Assembly (NCBI GenBank): GCA_022750295.1
Contig: JAKIVZ010000008.1
Location: forward strand, 27,113 to 91,112
DNA: 64,000 nt
Direction: 5' to 3'
DNA from: Candidatus Lutacidiplasma silvani
GTDB lineage: Archaea > Thermoplasmatota > Thermoplasmata > Lutacidiplasmatales > UBA184
The notes beneath the pieces are model-generated. The model ran no database searches and was not told the DNA's origin. It saw only the letters and a list, made by a program, of their open reading frames with translations. The translations under genes and the position numbers were made by a program. Shown here one piece after another: positions 29,799 to 38,746 of this stretch (position 1 is its first letter; the number at the start of each line of letters is the position of its first letter).

Positions 29799-30599
29799 AT
29801 GGTTCCCGCCGCGGCCGCGGAGCTCTTCGTGCGGCGGGAGGGCGCTGGGCCGCCAATCGTCCTCCTTCACGGCATCGCCGGCGACCATACCATGTGGAGC
29901 GCGGTGGCCCGAGACCTCGCCCGCGACCACCTGGTCCTAGCCCCGGATCTTCGCGGCCACGGCAAGAGCCCCCTTCCCGAGGGATCGACGATGTCGTTCT
30001 CCGAGCTCGCCCGCGACGTCCTCGCGATGCTGAACCGCGAGAAGGTCGAGAGCGCGCATCTCGTCGGACTCAGCGCCGGGGGGTTCCTTGCCCTCACGAT
30101 CGCGCTCGGGCAACCCCAGCGGGTCCGGTCGGTCGTCTTGGTGAGCAGCGCCGGCCACTGCGACCGCCATACGCGCAGCATCGGGGAACGGTGGGTCACG
30201 ACCTACCGCGAGGAGGGCCTCGACAGCTTCACGCTCCGACTGCTGAAGGACCTGTACTACCCGGACTGGATCGAGAACCACATGGAGGTCGCCGACCGAC
30301 TCCGGGAGTCGCTCGCGCAGGCCGACCTCACGGCAACTCTGGCCTGGTCCACGTCCATTCGGGAGTTCGACACGCGGGGCCGGCTCATCGGGATGCGAGC
30401 CCCCCTGCTCGTGATCCAGGGGATGGACGACCAAGTGATCGACGCGTCGCACGCGCGACTCCTCCGGCAGACGATTCAAGGGACGGAGGTCCGCCTCCTC
30501 GCCCAGACCGGCCATATGGTCCCCGTCGAACGCCCCACGGAGACCGCCGAGGCGATCCGTGGGTGGGTCGGCCGTCGGGACCCCCGCCCCCCCGCGTAG
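29799..30599 (+). CDS. Alpha/beta hydrolase
   Basis: GPPIVLLHGIAGDHTMWSAVARDLARDHLVLAPDLRGHGKSPLPEG...AHLVGLSAGGFLALTIAL...GHMVPVERPTETAEAIRGWV. Confidence 0.93.
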   Translation: MVPAAAAELFVRREGAGPPIVLLHGIAGDHTMWSAVARDLARDHLVLAPDLRGHGKSPLPEGSTMSFSELARDVLAMLNREKVESAHLVGLSAGGFLALTIALGQPQRVRSVVLVSSAGHCDRHTRSIGERWVTTYREEGLDSFTLRLLKDLYYPDWIENHMEVADRLRESLAQADLTATLAWSTSIREFDTRGRLIGMRAPLLVIQGMDDQVIDASHARLLRQTIQGTEVRLLAQTGHMVPVERPTETAEAIRGWVGRRDPRPPA

Positions 30600-30642
30600 C
30601 GGCCCGCGCGCGGCTTTTCTACCCGCTCGCGGTAGGAGTTCG

Positions 30643-30843
30643 ATGGCCACACCGACGACCGACCCCGCGAGCGCCCGGCTCGACGAGCTCGAGCGCCAAG
30701 TTGCCGACCTTCGACGCCGCCTCGCGGTGCTCGAGGCGAGACTCCTCCAATCGACCGGAGCCCGACCGCTCCAGCCCCGGGAGGAGCACCCCCTCGACCG
30801 CGACACGGTGAAGGAGAAGGTCGTTTTCGATTGGCAGTCGTAG
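30643..30843 (+). CDS. Small coiled-coil hypothetical protein
   Basis: MATPTTDPASARLDELERQVADLRRRLAVLEARLLQSTGARPLQPREEHPLDRDTVKEKVVFDWQS. Confidence 0.55.
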   Translation: MATPTTDPASARLDELERQVADLRRRLAVLEARLLQSTGARPLQPREEHPLDRDTVKEKVVFDWQS

Positions 30844-31415
30844 GCCCCCCGACGGGGGGAGCCCCTCCGTCGGTCGCTCGCTGGCTGGCCCGGTGGCCCC
30901 CCGACGACCTCCCGCACGGCACCGCCGGAGCGGCGGTGACGATCGTCCTTCGCGAAGGGCACCGGGACGTCGAGGCGCTGCTGATCGAGCGGACCGTCCG
31001 CGAGGACGACCCCGCCTCCGGGCACGTAGCGCTCCCCGGTGGGCGGGAGGACGCGGCCGACCCGTCGATGCGAGCGACGGCCCTCCGGGAGCTAGAGGAG
31101 GAGGTCGGGCTCAACCCCGCGGACCTCCTCGGTCGGCCGGGTCTTGTCGGGGTCGAGGTCGCCAGCCTCTTCGGACTTCGGGTGGTCGTGTTCTGCGCGG
31201 CGTTGGCCCCGGCCCCCGGGCCGGTCCGACCGAGCCCCCAGGAAGTCGCCCACGTCTTCTGGCTGCCCGTGGCGGCCCTCGACCATCCGGAGCGGGTCGA
31301 GCGGGCGACCAAATCCGGTCCGCGTGAGGTCCCCGCCATCGTCCACGAGGGCCACGTCCTGTGGGGATTCACCTACCGGGTCCTGCGGCAATTCTTCGAG
31401 CGACCCGACCCGTAG
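30831..31415 (+). CDS. NUDIX hydrolase (CoA pyrophosphatase-like)
   Basis: GHVALPGGREDAADPSMRATALRELEEEVGL Nudix box. Confidence 0.92.
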   Translation: MAVVGPPTGGAPPSVARWLARWPPDDLPHGTAGAAVTIVLREGHRDVEALLIERTVREDDPASGHVALPGGREDAADPSMRATALRELEEEVGLNPADLLGRPGLVGVEVASLFGLRVVVFCAALAPAPGPVRPSPQEVAHVFWLPVAALDHPERVERATKSGPREVPAIVHEGHVLWGFTYRVLRQFFERPDP

Positions 31416-31504
31416 CGGCTGGGAATGCGAACGGGTTGGGAACGGCTCCACGGACACTGTATCACTGTCGATATAGTCAAATATGCACGGACGATCGCCC
31501 GGTC

Positions 31505-32065
31505 GTGCCCCGCTCCCCGGCCGGTCCGGACCTGTTTCGCCGCCGTCTCGTGGGCCTCTACGCCCTCCGCCTCATGGAGCGCGACGGACCGCTCCACGGC
31601 TACGGACTCTCGGAGCGAATCGCCGAGCGCACCGAAGGATCCTGGCGCCCCGGTCCGGGTTCCGTCTATCCTTCGCTCCGCAAGCTCGTCGATTCCGGGC
31701 TGGCCCGCAGTCTCCCGCGCGGGCGCCGACGGGAGTACACGATCACGCCGGCCGGTCGGGCGCTCCTTCGCCGGATCCGCGAGCGGAACGGACCGTTCAG
31801 CCGGGCCCGGCCGGACCTGAGCGTGCTCTGGGCCGACGTCCTCGGGTCGGAGAACGTGCAGGGATTCCTCCTCCAGCGGCTCCGACGGAGTCTCGAGACG
31901 CTCGAGGCCCACGCCGCCCGGCCGTCGAACTCGGCGGCCGAAGCCGAACAGATTCGCCGGGCGGTCGTCGCGGAGCTGGAGAGCGCCTCCGCCCGGTTCC
32001 GGACGCCCGACGTTCGCCCCTCGCCGCGGCCCCGACGTCGGGGGGAGGCCGCTCGTGCCGACTGA
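31505..32065 (+). CDS. PadR-family transcriptional regulator
   Basis: LVGLYALRLMERDGPLHGYGLSERIAERTEGSWRPGPGSVYPSLRKLVDSGLARSLPRGRRREYTITPAGRALL. Confidence 0.93.
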   Translation: MPRSPAGPDLFRRRLVGLYALRLMERDGPLHGYGLSERIAERTEGSWRPGPGSVYPSLRKLVDSGLARSLPRGRRREYTITPAGRALLRRIRERNGPFSRARPDLSVLWADVLGSENVQGFLLQRLRRSLETLEAHAARPSNSAAEAEQIRRAVVAELESASARFRTPDVRPSPRPRRRGEAARAD

Positions 32066-33038
32066 GGCGATCCGGACTCACGGCCTCACGAAGGTGTACG
32101 GAACGTTCACGGCGGTCGACCACGTGGACCTGTCCGTCCCGACCGGGTCGGTGTTCGGTCTCCTTGGCCCGAACGGCGCCGGGAAGACGACGATCATCAA
32201 GATGCTCACCGGACTGAGCGACATCACCGAAGGGGACGCCTCGGTGGCCGGCTTCGACGTCCGGCGGGACCCGATGCACGTCAAACGGAACGTCGGGTGG
32301 GTGGCTGCCGAGGTGATCCTCGACGACGACCTGTCGGCCTGGGAGAACCTCTGGCTCCAGGCGAAGCTCCAACGGCTGACCGACTGGAAAGGGCGGGCCG
32401 ACGCCCTCCTCGGCTACTTCGAGCTGACCGACCGGCGGAAGGACAAGGTCTCGAAGTACTCGACCGGAATGCGGAAGAAACTCGAGATCGCCCTGGCGCT
32501 CCTCCACCAGCCGCAGGTGATCTTCATGGACGAGCCGACGATTGGCCTCGACCCGAACACCCGTCGGATGCTCTGGGAACTCATCGAAGGGGCCCACAAG
32601 GAGTTCGGGATCTCGATCCTCCTGACGAGCCACTACATCGAGGAGGCCGACCGGCTCTGCGACACCGTCGCGATCATCGACCACGGCAAGTTCGTCGCCT
32701 GCGGGACCCCGGACGAGCTGAAGTCGAAGGTCCGGGCCGATCTCATCGAGGTCGAGACCGGAGAGTCGGTCGACGCAGCGAAGCTCCAGGCGATCCCGGG
32801 CGTCGTCGAGGCCCGGAGCCAGGGGAAGACGTGGATCCTCCGGGTCGGCTCCGCGGAGGAGGCCCTGCCGAAGGTATTGGCCGCGCTCCGGAGCGACGGG
32901 ATCCGGCGGATCAACGTCGAGAAACCGAGCCTGGAGACCGTCTTCCTCGAGACGACCGGTCACCGGCTCGGGGCCTCGACCGAGGGGAACGTCGATTATC
33001 GGAAGTTCTACGCCCAGATGCGGAGGGCGCGGCAGTGA
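32055..33038 (+). CDS. ABC-2 type exporter ATP-binding protein (DrrA/CcmA-like)
   Basis: GLLGPNGAGKTTIIKMLTGL...KYSTGMRKKLEIALALLHQPQVIFMDEPTIGLDPNTRRMLWELI. Confidence 0.95.
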   Translation: MPTEAIRTHGLTKVYGTFTAVDHVDLSVPTGSVFGLLGPNGAGKTTIIKMLTGLSDITEGDASVAGFDVRRDPMHVKRNVGWVAAEVILDDDLSAWENLWLQAKLQRLTDWKGRADALLGYFELTDRRKDKVSKYSTGMRKKLEIALALLHQPQVIFMDEPTIGLDPNTRRMLWELIEGAHKEFGISILLTSHYIEEADRLCDTVAIIDHGKFVACGTPDELKSKVRADLIEVETGESVDAAKLQAIPGVVEARSQGKTWILRVGSAEEALPKVLAALRSDGIRRINVEKPSLETVFLETTGHRLGASTEGNVDYRKFYAQMRRARQ

Positions 33039-33877
33039 CCGCCGAGACCCGGTACGGGCCCGCCTTCCCGGCCCGGGGGGAGCCGGGGTTCTCGCGGGTC
33101 CCCCAGGGGACCCAGTTCGGGGCGCTCTACGCCCGGGAGGTCCTGAAGACGTTCCGCAACCCGTTCGTCCTCGTCATCACGGTCGTCCAGCCGTTCATGT
33201 GGCTCGCCTTCTTCGGCAGCAGCTTCAGCAGCGTCCCGCTCCCGTACCTCGACGTGCTCCTGCACGCCCACATCCAGAGTTACCTGCAGTTCCTGCTCCC
33301 CGGGGTCCTCTCCACGTCGATGCTGTCGATCGGGATGTTCGGTTCGATGAGCACGATCCAGGACAAGCGGTTCGGTTTCATGAAACGGATCTTGATCACG
33401 CCCACGTCGAAGGCGACGGTCTACCTTGCGAAGGCCCTCGGCTCGGCCACTCGCGGGATGGTCCAGATCCCGGTGATGATCACGGCGGCACTGATCTTCG
33501 GGGTCCACTTCTCGGGGAACCCGCTGATGTGGGCCGGCTGGCTGCTCTGCCTGGTCCTCCTCGGGTTCGGATTCTCGTGCATGTTCCTCGCCCTGACCGC
33601 CTCGAGCACCGATTGGCAGACCCCCGGGGTCATCTCGAATTTCATCACGATGCCGCTGATGTTCGCGAGCGGGGCCCTGTTCCCGACGGCGAACTTTCCC
33701 GTCTGGATGCAGACGATCGCGGCGTACAATCCGGTGACGTACACCGCCCTCTTCGGGCGCGGGATCGTGCTGAACGGGACCGCCGACTGGCTCTACCTCG
33801 GTTACGTTGCGCTCTTCGCGACCGGGATGGTCACCGTCGGAACGCTCGTCGCCTCGCGGTATCTGAAGGTCGAGTGA
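33035..33877 (+). CDS. ABC-2 type transporter permease
   Basis: GTGA overlap with the ATPase gene; multiple TMs, LYAREVLKTFRNPFVLVITVVQPFMWLAFFG...FMKRILITPTSKATVYLAKALGSATRGM. Confidence 0.93.
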   Translation: MTAETRYGPAFPARGEPGFSRVPQGTQFGALYAREVLKTFRNPFVLVITVVQPFMWLAFFGSSFSSVPLPYLDVLLHAHIQSYLQFLLPGVLSTSMLSIGMFGSMSTIQDKRFGFMKRILITPTSKATVYLAKALGSATRGMVQIPVMITAALIFGVHFSGNPLMWAGWLLCLVLLGFGFSCMFLALTASSTDWQTPGVISNFITMPLMFASGALFPTANFPVWMQTIAAYNPVTYTALFGRGIVLNGTADWLYLGYVALFATGMVTVGTLVASRYLKVE

Positions 33878-33937
33878 GACCGGGAGTTCCCGGGCCTCGC
33901 CGACCCGGGCCCCATTCCACCGTTATCCGAAGCGCCG

Positions 33938-34472
33938 GTGGTGACCGCCGTGGACCGGACAATCGCCGTGCTCGACGCCCCGTCCAACCTCGGGCTCCGG
34001 CCCCCGCGGCCCGGAACGGTTCCGGGCATAGGGGGGATGACCGCCGCCCTCCGTCGCCGAGGCCGACGTCGTCGTATTCGGCTCCTATCGGGATCCGGCG
34101 GACGAGGCGGACTTCGCCACGGACGCGATCGATGCGGCGCGGATCCACCAACTCCCGATCGAGCGGGTTCGGGCCCTCGGGTGCCGGCCGGCGGCCCCGG
34201 ACGCCCGCTCGCACCTTGAGTCGCGGCACCTCCAAGGGTTCTGGGTTCCCGTCGACGTGGACGTCCTCGACCGGACACTCCTGCCGGCGGTCGATTCCCC
34301 GAATCCGAACGGGCTCCAAGCCGACGATCTCGTCGACGCCCTGCGGACGCTGTTCGCGAGCCCCCGCGCCACGGGAATCGAGTTCACGATCTACGATCCG
34401 GACCTCGACCCGACCGGGACGTACGGCGACCGGCTCGCGGGGATCCTGGTCGACGCGCTCTCGCCGACGTGA
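33938..34472 (+). pseudogene. Arginase-family (ureohydrolase) pseudogene, internally deleted and frameshifted
   Basis: N-terminal arginase-like DRTIAVLDAPSNLGLRPPRPGTVPGIGGMTAALR in one frame; C-terminal arginase-like EADVVVFGSYRDPADEADFATDAID...HLQGFWVPVDVDVLDRTLLPAVDSPNPNGLQADDLVDALRTLFASPRATGIEFTIYDPDLDPTG in a different frame; the central DAHxD-bearing segment is missing. Confidence 0.82.
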
Positions 34473-34563
34473 GTCCGAGGGGCCCCGGCCGTCGGCCACC
34501 GTCGAATCGCTAGCGCTACGCTTATACGCCCCACTTAAATAGCGCCCCCCCGAGTGGGAGCCG

Positions 34564-35112
34564 ATGGCGAAGATTCGGATCGAGAACGTGGTCGCGTCCA
34601 CTTCGCTCGGTGACGAACTGGACCTCCAGTCGATCGCGCTCGGTCTCGACGGCGCGGAGTACGAGCCCGAACAGTTCCCGGGCCTCATCTACCGGCTGAA
34701 GGAGCCGAAGACCGCGATCCTGCTCTTCCGGTCCGGGAAGGTCGTCTGCACCGGCGCGAAGAGCATGCGCGAGGTCGAGCTCTCGATTGCGACCGTGGCC
34801 GCGCAGATCAAGAAGGGGGGCCAGAAGATCAACATGCACCCGAAGATCGAGGTGCAGAACATCGTGGCCAGCTCCGACCTCGAGTCGGAGATCAACTTGA
34901 ATGCGATTGCCGTCACGCTCGGCCTCGACCGCGTCGAGTACGAGCCCGAACAGTTTCCCGGCCTCGTGTGTCGGATCGAGGATCCGAAGGTCGTGGTCCT
35001 GCTGTTCGGCTCGGGGAAGCTCGTGTGCACCGGCGCCCGGAAGCCGTCCGACGTCGAAGTCGCCGTGAAGAAGATCACGAAGGAACTTCGCGGGGCGAGC
35101 CTCCTCCGCTGA
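34564..35112 (+). CDS. tbp: TATA-box-binding protein (TBP)
   Basis: Two imperfect repeats IENVVASTSLGDELDLQSIALGLDGAEYEPEQFPGLIYRLKEPKTAILLFRSGKVVCTGAKS... and ...ALGLDRVEYEPEQFPGLVCRIEDPKVVVLLFGSGKLVCTGARK. Confidence 0.98.
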   Translation: MAKIRIENVVASTSLGDELDLQSIALGLDGAEYEPEQFPGLIYRLKEPKTAILLFRSGKVVCTGAKSMREVELSIATVAAQIKKGGQKINMHPKIEVQNIVASSDLESEINLNAIAVTLGLDRVEYEPEQFPGLVCRIEDPKVVVLLFGSGKLVCTGARKPSDVEVAVKKITKELRGASLLR

Positions 35113-35134
35113 ACCGTCCCCGAGGGCGGCCGCT

Positions 35135-36007
35135 CTGACGCTTCCGGCCGACCTTCCGGTCGTCGACCACCATTGCCATCTCTCGCCGAACGGCGAGGGG
35201 GTCGAAGCCGCCCGTCGATTCCGGGCCGCCGGCGGGACCCACCTGTTCCTGGCCACCCAATCGTACACCGTCGGCCCGATCGTCCAACTGGCCACGTACG
35301 AGGCGCAGTTCGCGACGACGTCCCAGCTGGCCGCGAAGATTCGCGAGGAGACCGGGGTCGTGGTCTACGTCGTGGTGGCCCCCTACCCGGTGGACCTCGT
35401 CGCCGCCGCCGAGTCGATCGGGCTCGCGGAGGCGGTCGACCTCCATCGCTCCGCGCTCGACCTCGCCGGGCGGTGGGTTCGCGAGGGGCGGGCGGTGGCC
35501 CTCGGGGAGGTCGGACGCCCCCATTTCCTCGTGGCCGCCGCGATCGCCGAGGCGGGCGAGGAGATGTTCCGGCATGCCCTCGGCGTCGCCCGGGACGCCG
35601 GATGCCCCGCCGTCGTCCATTCGGAGGACCTCGACGGGCCGGGAGCTCTCGCGCTTGCCCAACTCGCGGCGTCGGAGGGATTCCCGCTCGGGAAATTGGT
35701 CAAGCACTACCAGCGGACCGTCCTCACCGGGGAGTACCGGGCCGGCGTCGTCCCGTCGTACCTGGCCCGACGGGAGTTGTGCGGGGCCACCCTTCGCGAG
35801 GAGGGGCCGTGGTTCTGGGAGACCGATTTCCTCGACGACCCCAAGCGGCCCGGGGCCGTTCTCGACCTCGAGACCGTGCCCCGCCGCGCCCGGGCCGTCG
35901 GAGAGAAATCTCCCTCGGACGTCGAGCGGCTCCGGGTCCCGTTCGTCGAATCGGTCGAGGCGGTCTACGGGTTCCGCCCCAACGGCGAGGAGGTGCGGAC
36001 CCGGTGA
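35135..36007 (+). CDS. TatD-like metal-dependent hydrolase; conserved N-terminus requires a non-canonical start (candidate CTG at 35135)
   Basis: Frame read from 35135: LTLPADLPVVDHHCHLSPNGEGVEAARRFRAAGGTHLFLATQSYTVGPIVQLATYEAQFATTSQLAAKIREETGVVVYVVVAPYP...GEVGRPHF...AVVHSEDL; HxH motif upstream of first ATG/GTG/TTG. Confidence 0.8.
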   Translation: MTLPADLPVVDHHCHLSPNGEGVEAARRFRAAGGTHLFLATQSYTVGPIVQLATYEAQFATTSQLAAKIREETGVVVYVVVAPYPVDLVAAAESIGLAEAVDLHRSALDLAGRWVREGRAVALGEVGRPHFLVAAAIAEAGEEMFRHALGVARDAGCPAVVHSEDLDGPGALALAQLAASEGFPLGKLVKHYQRTVLTGEYRAGVVPSYLARRELCGATLREEGPWFWETDFLDDPKRPGAVLDLETVPRRARAVGEKSPSDVERLRVPFVESVEAVYGFRPNGEEVRTR

Positions 36008-36618
36008 CCGCCCGACGGGGACGACTCCTTGTGATCGAGGGGATCGACGGGAGCGGAAAGTCGACGCTCGCGGACGCCCTCGCCCGCCGCTGGACCGCCC
36101 ACGGACGACCGACCGTTCGATGGCACGAACCGTCCGACCCGGCGATCGGGTCCCGCGGGGCCGAGGCCGACCGGGTCGACCCGCGGCGGGCGGCGATGCT
36201 GTTCACGCTCGACCGAACGCTGGCCCGACCCGAACTCGAGGCCCGGTTGGCCAAATCCGACGTCCTCGCCGACCGGTCGTTCTACTCGACGCTGGCCTAC
36301 CAGGGGTCCCGACTCTCCGCGGTCGACCGCCGAGGGCTCGAAGCGATGCAGCTCGCGGTCGCGGTCGCTCCGGACCTCGTCGTCCTCCTCGACCTTCCCC
36401 CCGAGGAGGCGGTTCGGCGGGTCGGCCGCCGGGGGCACCCGCGCTCTCCGCTCGAGCGGCTCGCGACGCTTCGGCGCGTTCGGAGGGCGTACCGGTCGTA
36501 CGCCCGGCGGGACCGTTGGCTGGTCCTCGACGCCCGGCGGCCCGCCGCGGAGCTGGTCGACCTCGCCGACCGAGCCATGACGGAACGACTCGGTCCGGTG
36601 CGTCGACGGAGAGGGTAA
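36004..36618 (+). CDS. tmk: Thymidylate kinase
   Basis: RLLVIEGIDGSGKSTLADALARRW...DVLADRSFYSTLAYQGSRL...DLVVLLDLPPEEAVRRVGRRG. Confidence 0.9.
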   Translation: MTARRGRLLVIEGIDGSGKSTLADALARRWTAHGRPTVRWHEPSDPAIGSRGAEADRVDPRRAAMLFTLDRTLARPELEARLAKSDVLADRSFYSTLAYQGSRLSAVDRRGLEAMQLAVAVAPDLVVLLDLPPEEAVRRVGRRGHPRSPLERLATLRRVRRAYRSYARRDRWLVLDARRPAAELVDLADRAMTERLGPVRRRRG

Positions 36619-36653
36619 TTTACCCCGCGCGCGTCGGTCGCCCCGGAACCTCC

Positions 36654-37805
36654 GTGGGTCGGATCCTCCGGGCCGAAGAGACGCTCGACGCGAGCTATGC
36701 GCCGCCGAAGCTCGTCCGTCGGGACGCCGAGATCGACCTCCTCCGGAAGCGGTACCGGGAGGCGCTCGGCAAGGGCGTCGCCTACCACCAGCTGCTGACC
36801 GGCGGAATCGGCTCCGGGAAGACCGCCATCGCCCACCATCTCGGCTCCGAGCTCGAGAAGGGCGGCAAGCTCGGCGGACTCGCGGTTCAGCGGATCTACG
36901 TGAACTGCTGGCGCCGCTCGAACGACCGGACCGTCCTCCACCACCTCCTGCGGGCCGTCGGCGTCTCGCTCCCGGACCGGGGGTACGCGCTCGCCGAGAT
37001 GCTCGACGTCTTCGAGCAGGGGATCCGCAAGTCGCCCCGCCACCTCCTCGTCGTCCTCGACGAGGTGAGCGCCCTCGTCCGCCAGGAGACGAAGCTCGTG
37101 TACCTCCTCACGCGGGCCCCCGAGGTGAGCCTGGGCTCGATCTCGCTCTTCCTCGTCGCGTCCGAAGATGTCCTCCCCTACCTCGACCCGGCGAGCCGGT
37201 CCAGCTTCGGGGTCACGCATCGGCTGCAGCTGAAGCCGTACGGGAGGGACGACCTCGCCGGCCTTCTCCGGTACCGAGCCTCGCTGGCTCTCGCTCCCGG
37301 GACGTACCCCGACGAGGTCCTCGACCAGATCGCGGGGCTCGCGACCGGCACCGGCGACGCCCGGTTCGCCCTCGAGATCCTGTCGAACGCCGCCCGACAC
37401 GCCGAGGAGTCCGGCGCGGTGGCCCTCGAACCCGAGCACGTCCGCGCGGCGAAAGGGTCCGGGTACCCGACGATCACCGAGACGAAGCTCGAGGAGCTTC
37501 CCGAGGCGTCGCTGCTCATCCTCCTCGCGTTGGCGCGCACGTTGCGGGGCCCGAAGGCCCGGGTGCCGACGGAGCGGGTGCGAAGCGCCTACGCGGCGGT
37601 CGCCGAGGAGTTTGGGGCGGCGCCGGTCAGCCGGGTGACGTTCTGGCGGGCGGTGAAGCAGCTCGAGCGGGAAGGGATCGCCCAGGTCGAGCCGGTCGGC
37701 ACTGGCCAGTCGTCCCGGATCGGGATGGACGAGGTCCCCGCGAGCTACCTCGAGACGCTGGTCCACGAGCGGGTCGCCCGTCGGGCCGCCGCCCGGAAAC
37801 CCTAA
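36654..37805 (+). CDS. cdc6: Orc1/Cdc6 family replication initiator
   Basis: YAPPKLVRRDAEIDLLRKRYREALGKGVAYHQLLTGGIGSGKTAIAHHLG...HLLVVLDEVSALVRQ...LQLKPYGRDDLAGLLRYRASLALAPGTYPDEVLDQIAGLATGTGDARFALEILSNAARHAEESG; C-terminal winged helix. Confidence 0.94.
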   Translation: MGRILRAEETLDASYAPPKLVRRDAEIDLLRKRYREALGKGVAYHQLLTGGIGSGKTAIAHHLGSELEKGGKLGGLAVQRIYVNCWRRSNDRTVLHHLLRAVGVSLPDRGYALAEMLDVFEQGIRKSPRHLLVVLDEVSALVRQETKLVYLLTRAPEVSLGSISLFLVASEDVLPYLDPASRSSFGVTHRLQLKPYGRDDLAGLLRYRASLALAPGTYPDEVLDQIAGLATGTGDARFALEILSNAARHAEESGAVALEPEHVRAAKGSGYPTITETKLEELPEASLLILLALARTLRGPKARVPTERVRSAYAAVAEEFGAAPVSRVTFWRAVKQLEREGIAQVEPVGTGQSSRIGMDEVPASYLETLVHERVARRAAARKP

Positions 37806-38743
37806 TGCGCCCCCCCGGCTCGGAACGCCCCGTGTCGAGCGTAGCGGTAGCGGAGGCGCCGCCCGCTTCCCTCCCGCGGCTTCCCGAGTGGATCCGCGCC
37901 CGCCCGCCGCACGGCCCCGGGTATGCGACGGTCCGCGAGACGGTCGGTCGCCTCGGACTCGGGACGGTCTGCCAGGAGGCCCGGTGCCCGAACCTGTCCG
38001 AATGCTGGTCGGCCGGCACGGCGACGATCATGCTCCTCGGGACCGAATGCACCCGCCGGTGCGCTTTCTGCGCCGTGACGACCCATTGGCCGCGGGGCGT
38101 CGTGGACTCCTCCGAGCCGGTCCGCGTGGCCGAGGGGGTCGCCCGGTGGGGACTCCGCTACGCCGTCCTCACCCAGGTCTGCCGGGACGATCTGGTCGAT
38201 GGCGGCGCGTCGGTCCTCGCCGCGACGGTCCAGGAGATTCGGACCCGGTCCCCGTCGACCCTGGTGGAGCTCCTGGTCGGAGACCTCGAGGGGAACGAAG
38301 CGAGCCTTCGGGTGGTGCTCGAGAGCCGGCCGGATGTCCTCGCCCACAACATCGAGACGGTCCGGCGACTTTCGCCGACCGTCCGCGACCACCACGCCGC
38401 CCACGACCGGTCGTTGGAGGTGCTGCGGACGGCGAAGCGACTCGGGGCCCCGGGGCTCGTCACGAAGAGCTCGATCATGCTCGGCCTCGGAGAGACCGCC
38501 GGGGAGCTCCACGAAACGTTCGCCGAGCTCCGGAGCGTCGGCGTCGACCTCCTCACGCTGGGCCAGTACCTTCGTCCGACCCCGACCCACGTTCCGGTCG
38601 CCGAGTACGTGCCGCCCGAGGAGTTCGACCGGCGGAAGTCGGAGGCCCGCGCCGCCGGGTTCTCCGGCGTCGAAGCCGGCCCGCTCGTCCGCAGCTCCTA
38701 CCACGCCGAGGAGCTGTTCCGCGCCGCGGCGGGACCCAGGTAG
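37805..38743 (+). CDS. lipA: Lipoyl synthase
   Basis: CQEARCPNLSECWSAGTATIMLLGTECTRRCAFCAVTTHWPRG...VLTQVCRDDLVDGGASVLAATVQEIR...KSSIMLGLGET...LTLGQYLRPTPTHVPV. Confidence 0.97.
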   Translation: MRPPGSERPVSSVAVAEAPPASLPRLPEWIRARPPHGPGYATVRETVGRLGLGTVCQEARCPNLSECWSAGTATIMLLGTECTRRCAFCAVTTHWPRGVVDSSEPVRVAEGVARWGLRYAVLTQVCRDDLVDGGASVLAATVQEIRTRSPSTLVELLVGDLEGNEASLRVVLESRPDVLAHNIETVRRLSPTVRDHHAAHDRSLEVLRTAKRLGAPGLVTKSSIMLGLGETAGELHETFAELRSVGVDLLTLGQYLRPTPTHVPVAEYVPPEEFDRRKSEARAAGFSGVEAGPLVRSSYHAEELFRAAAGPR

Positions 38744-38746
38744 GCG

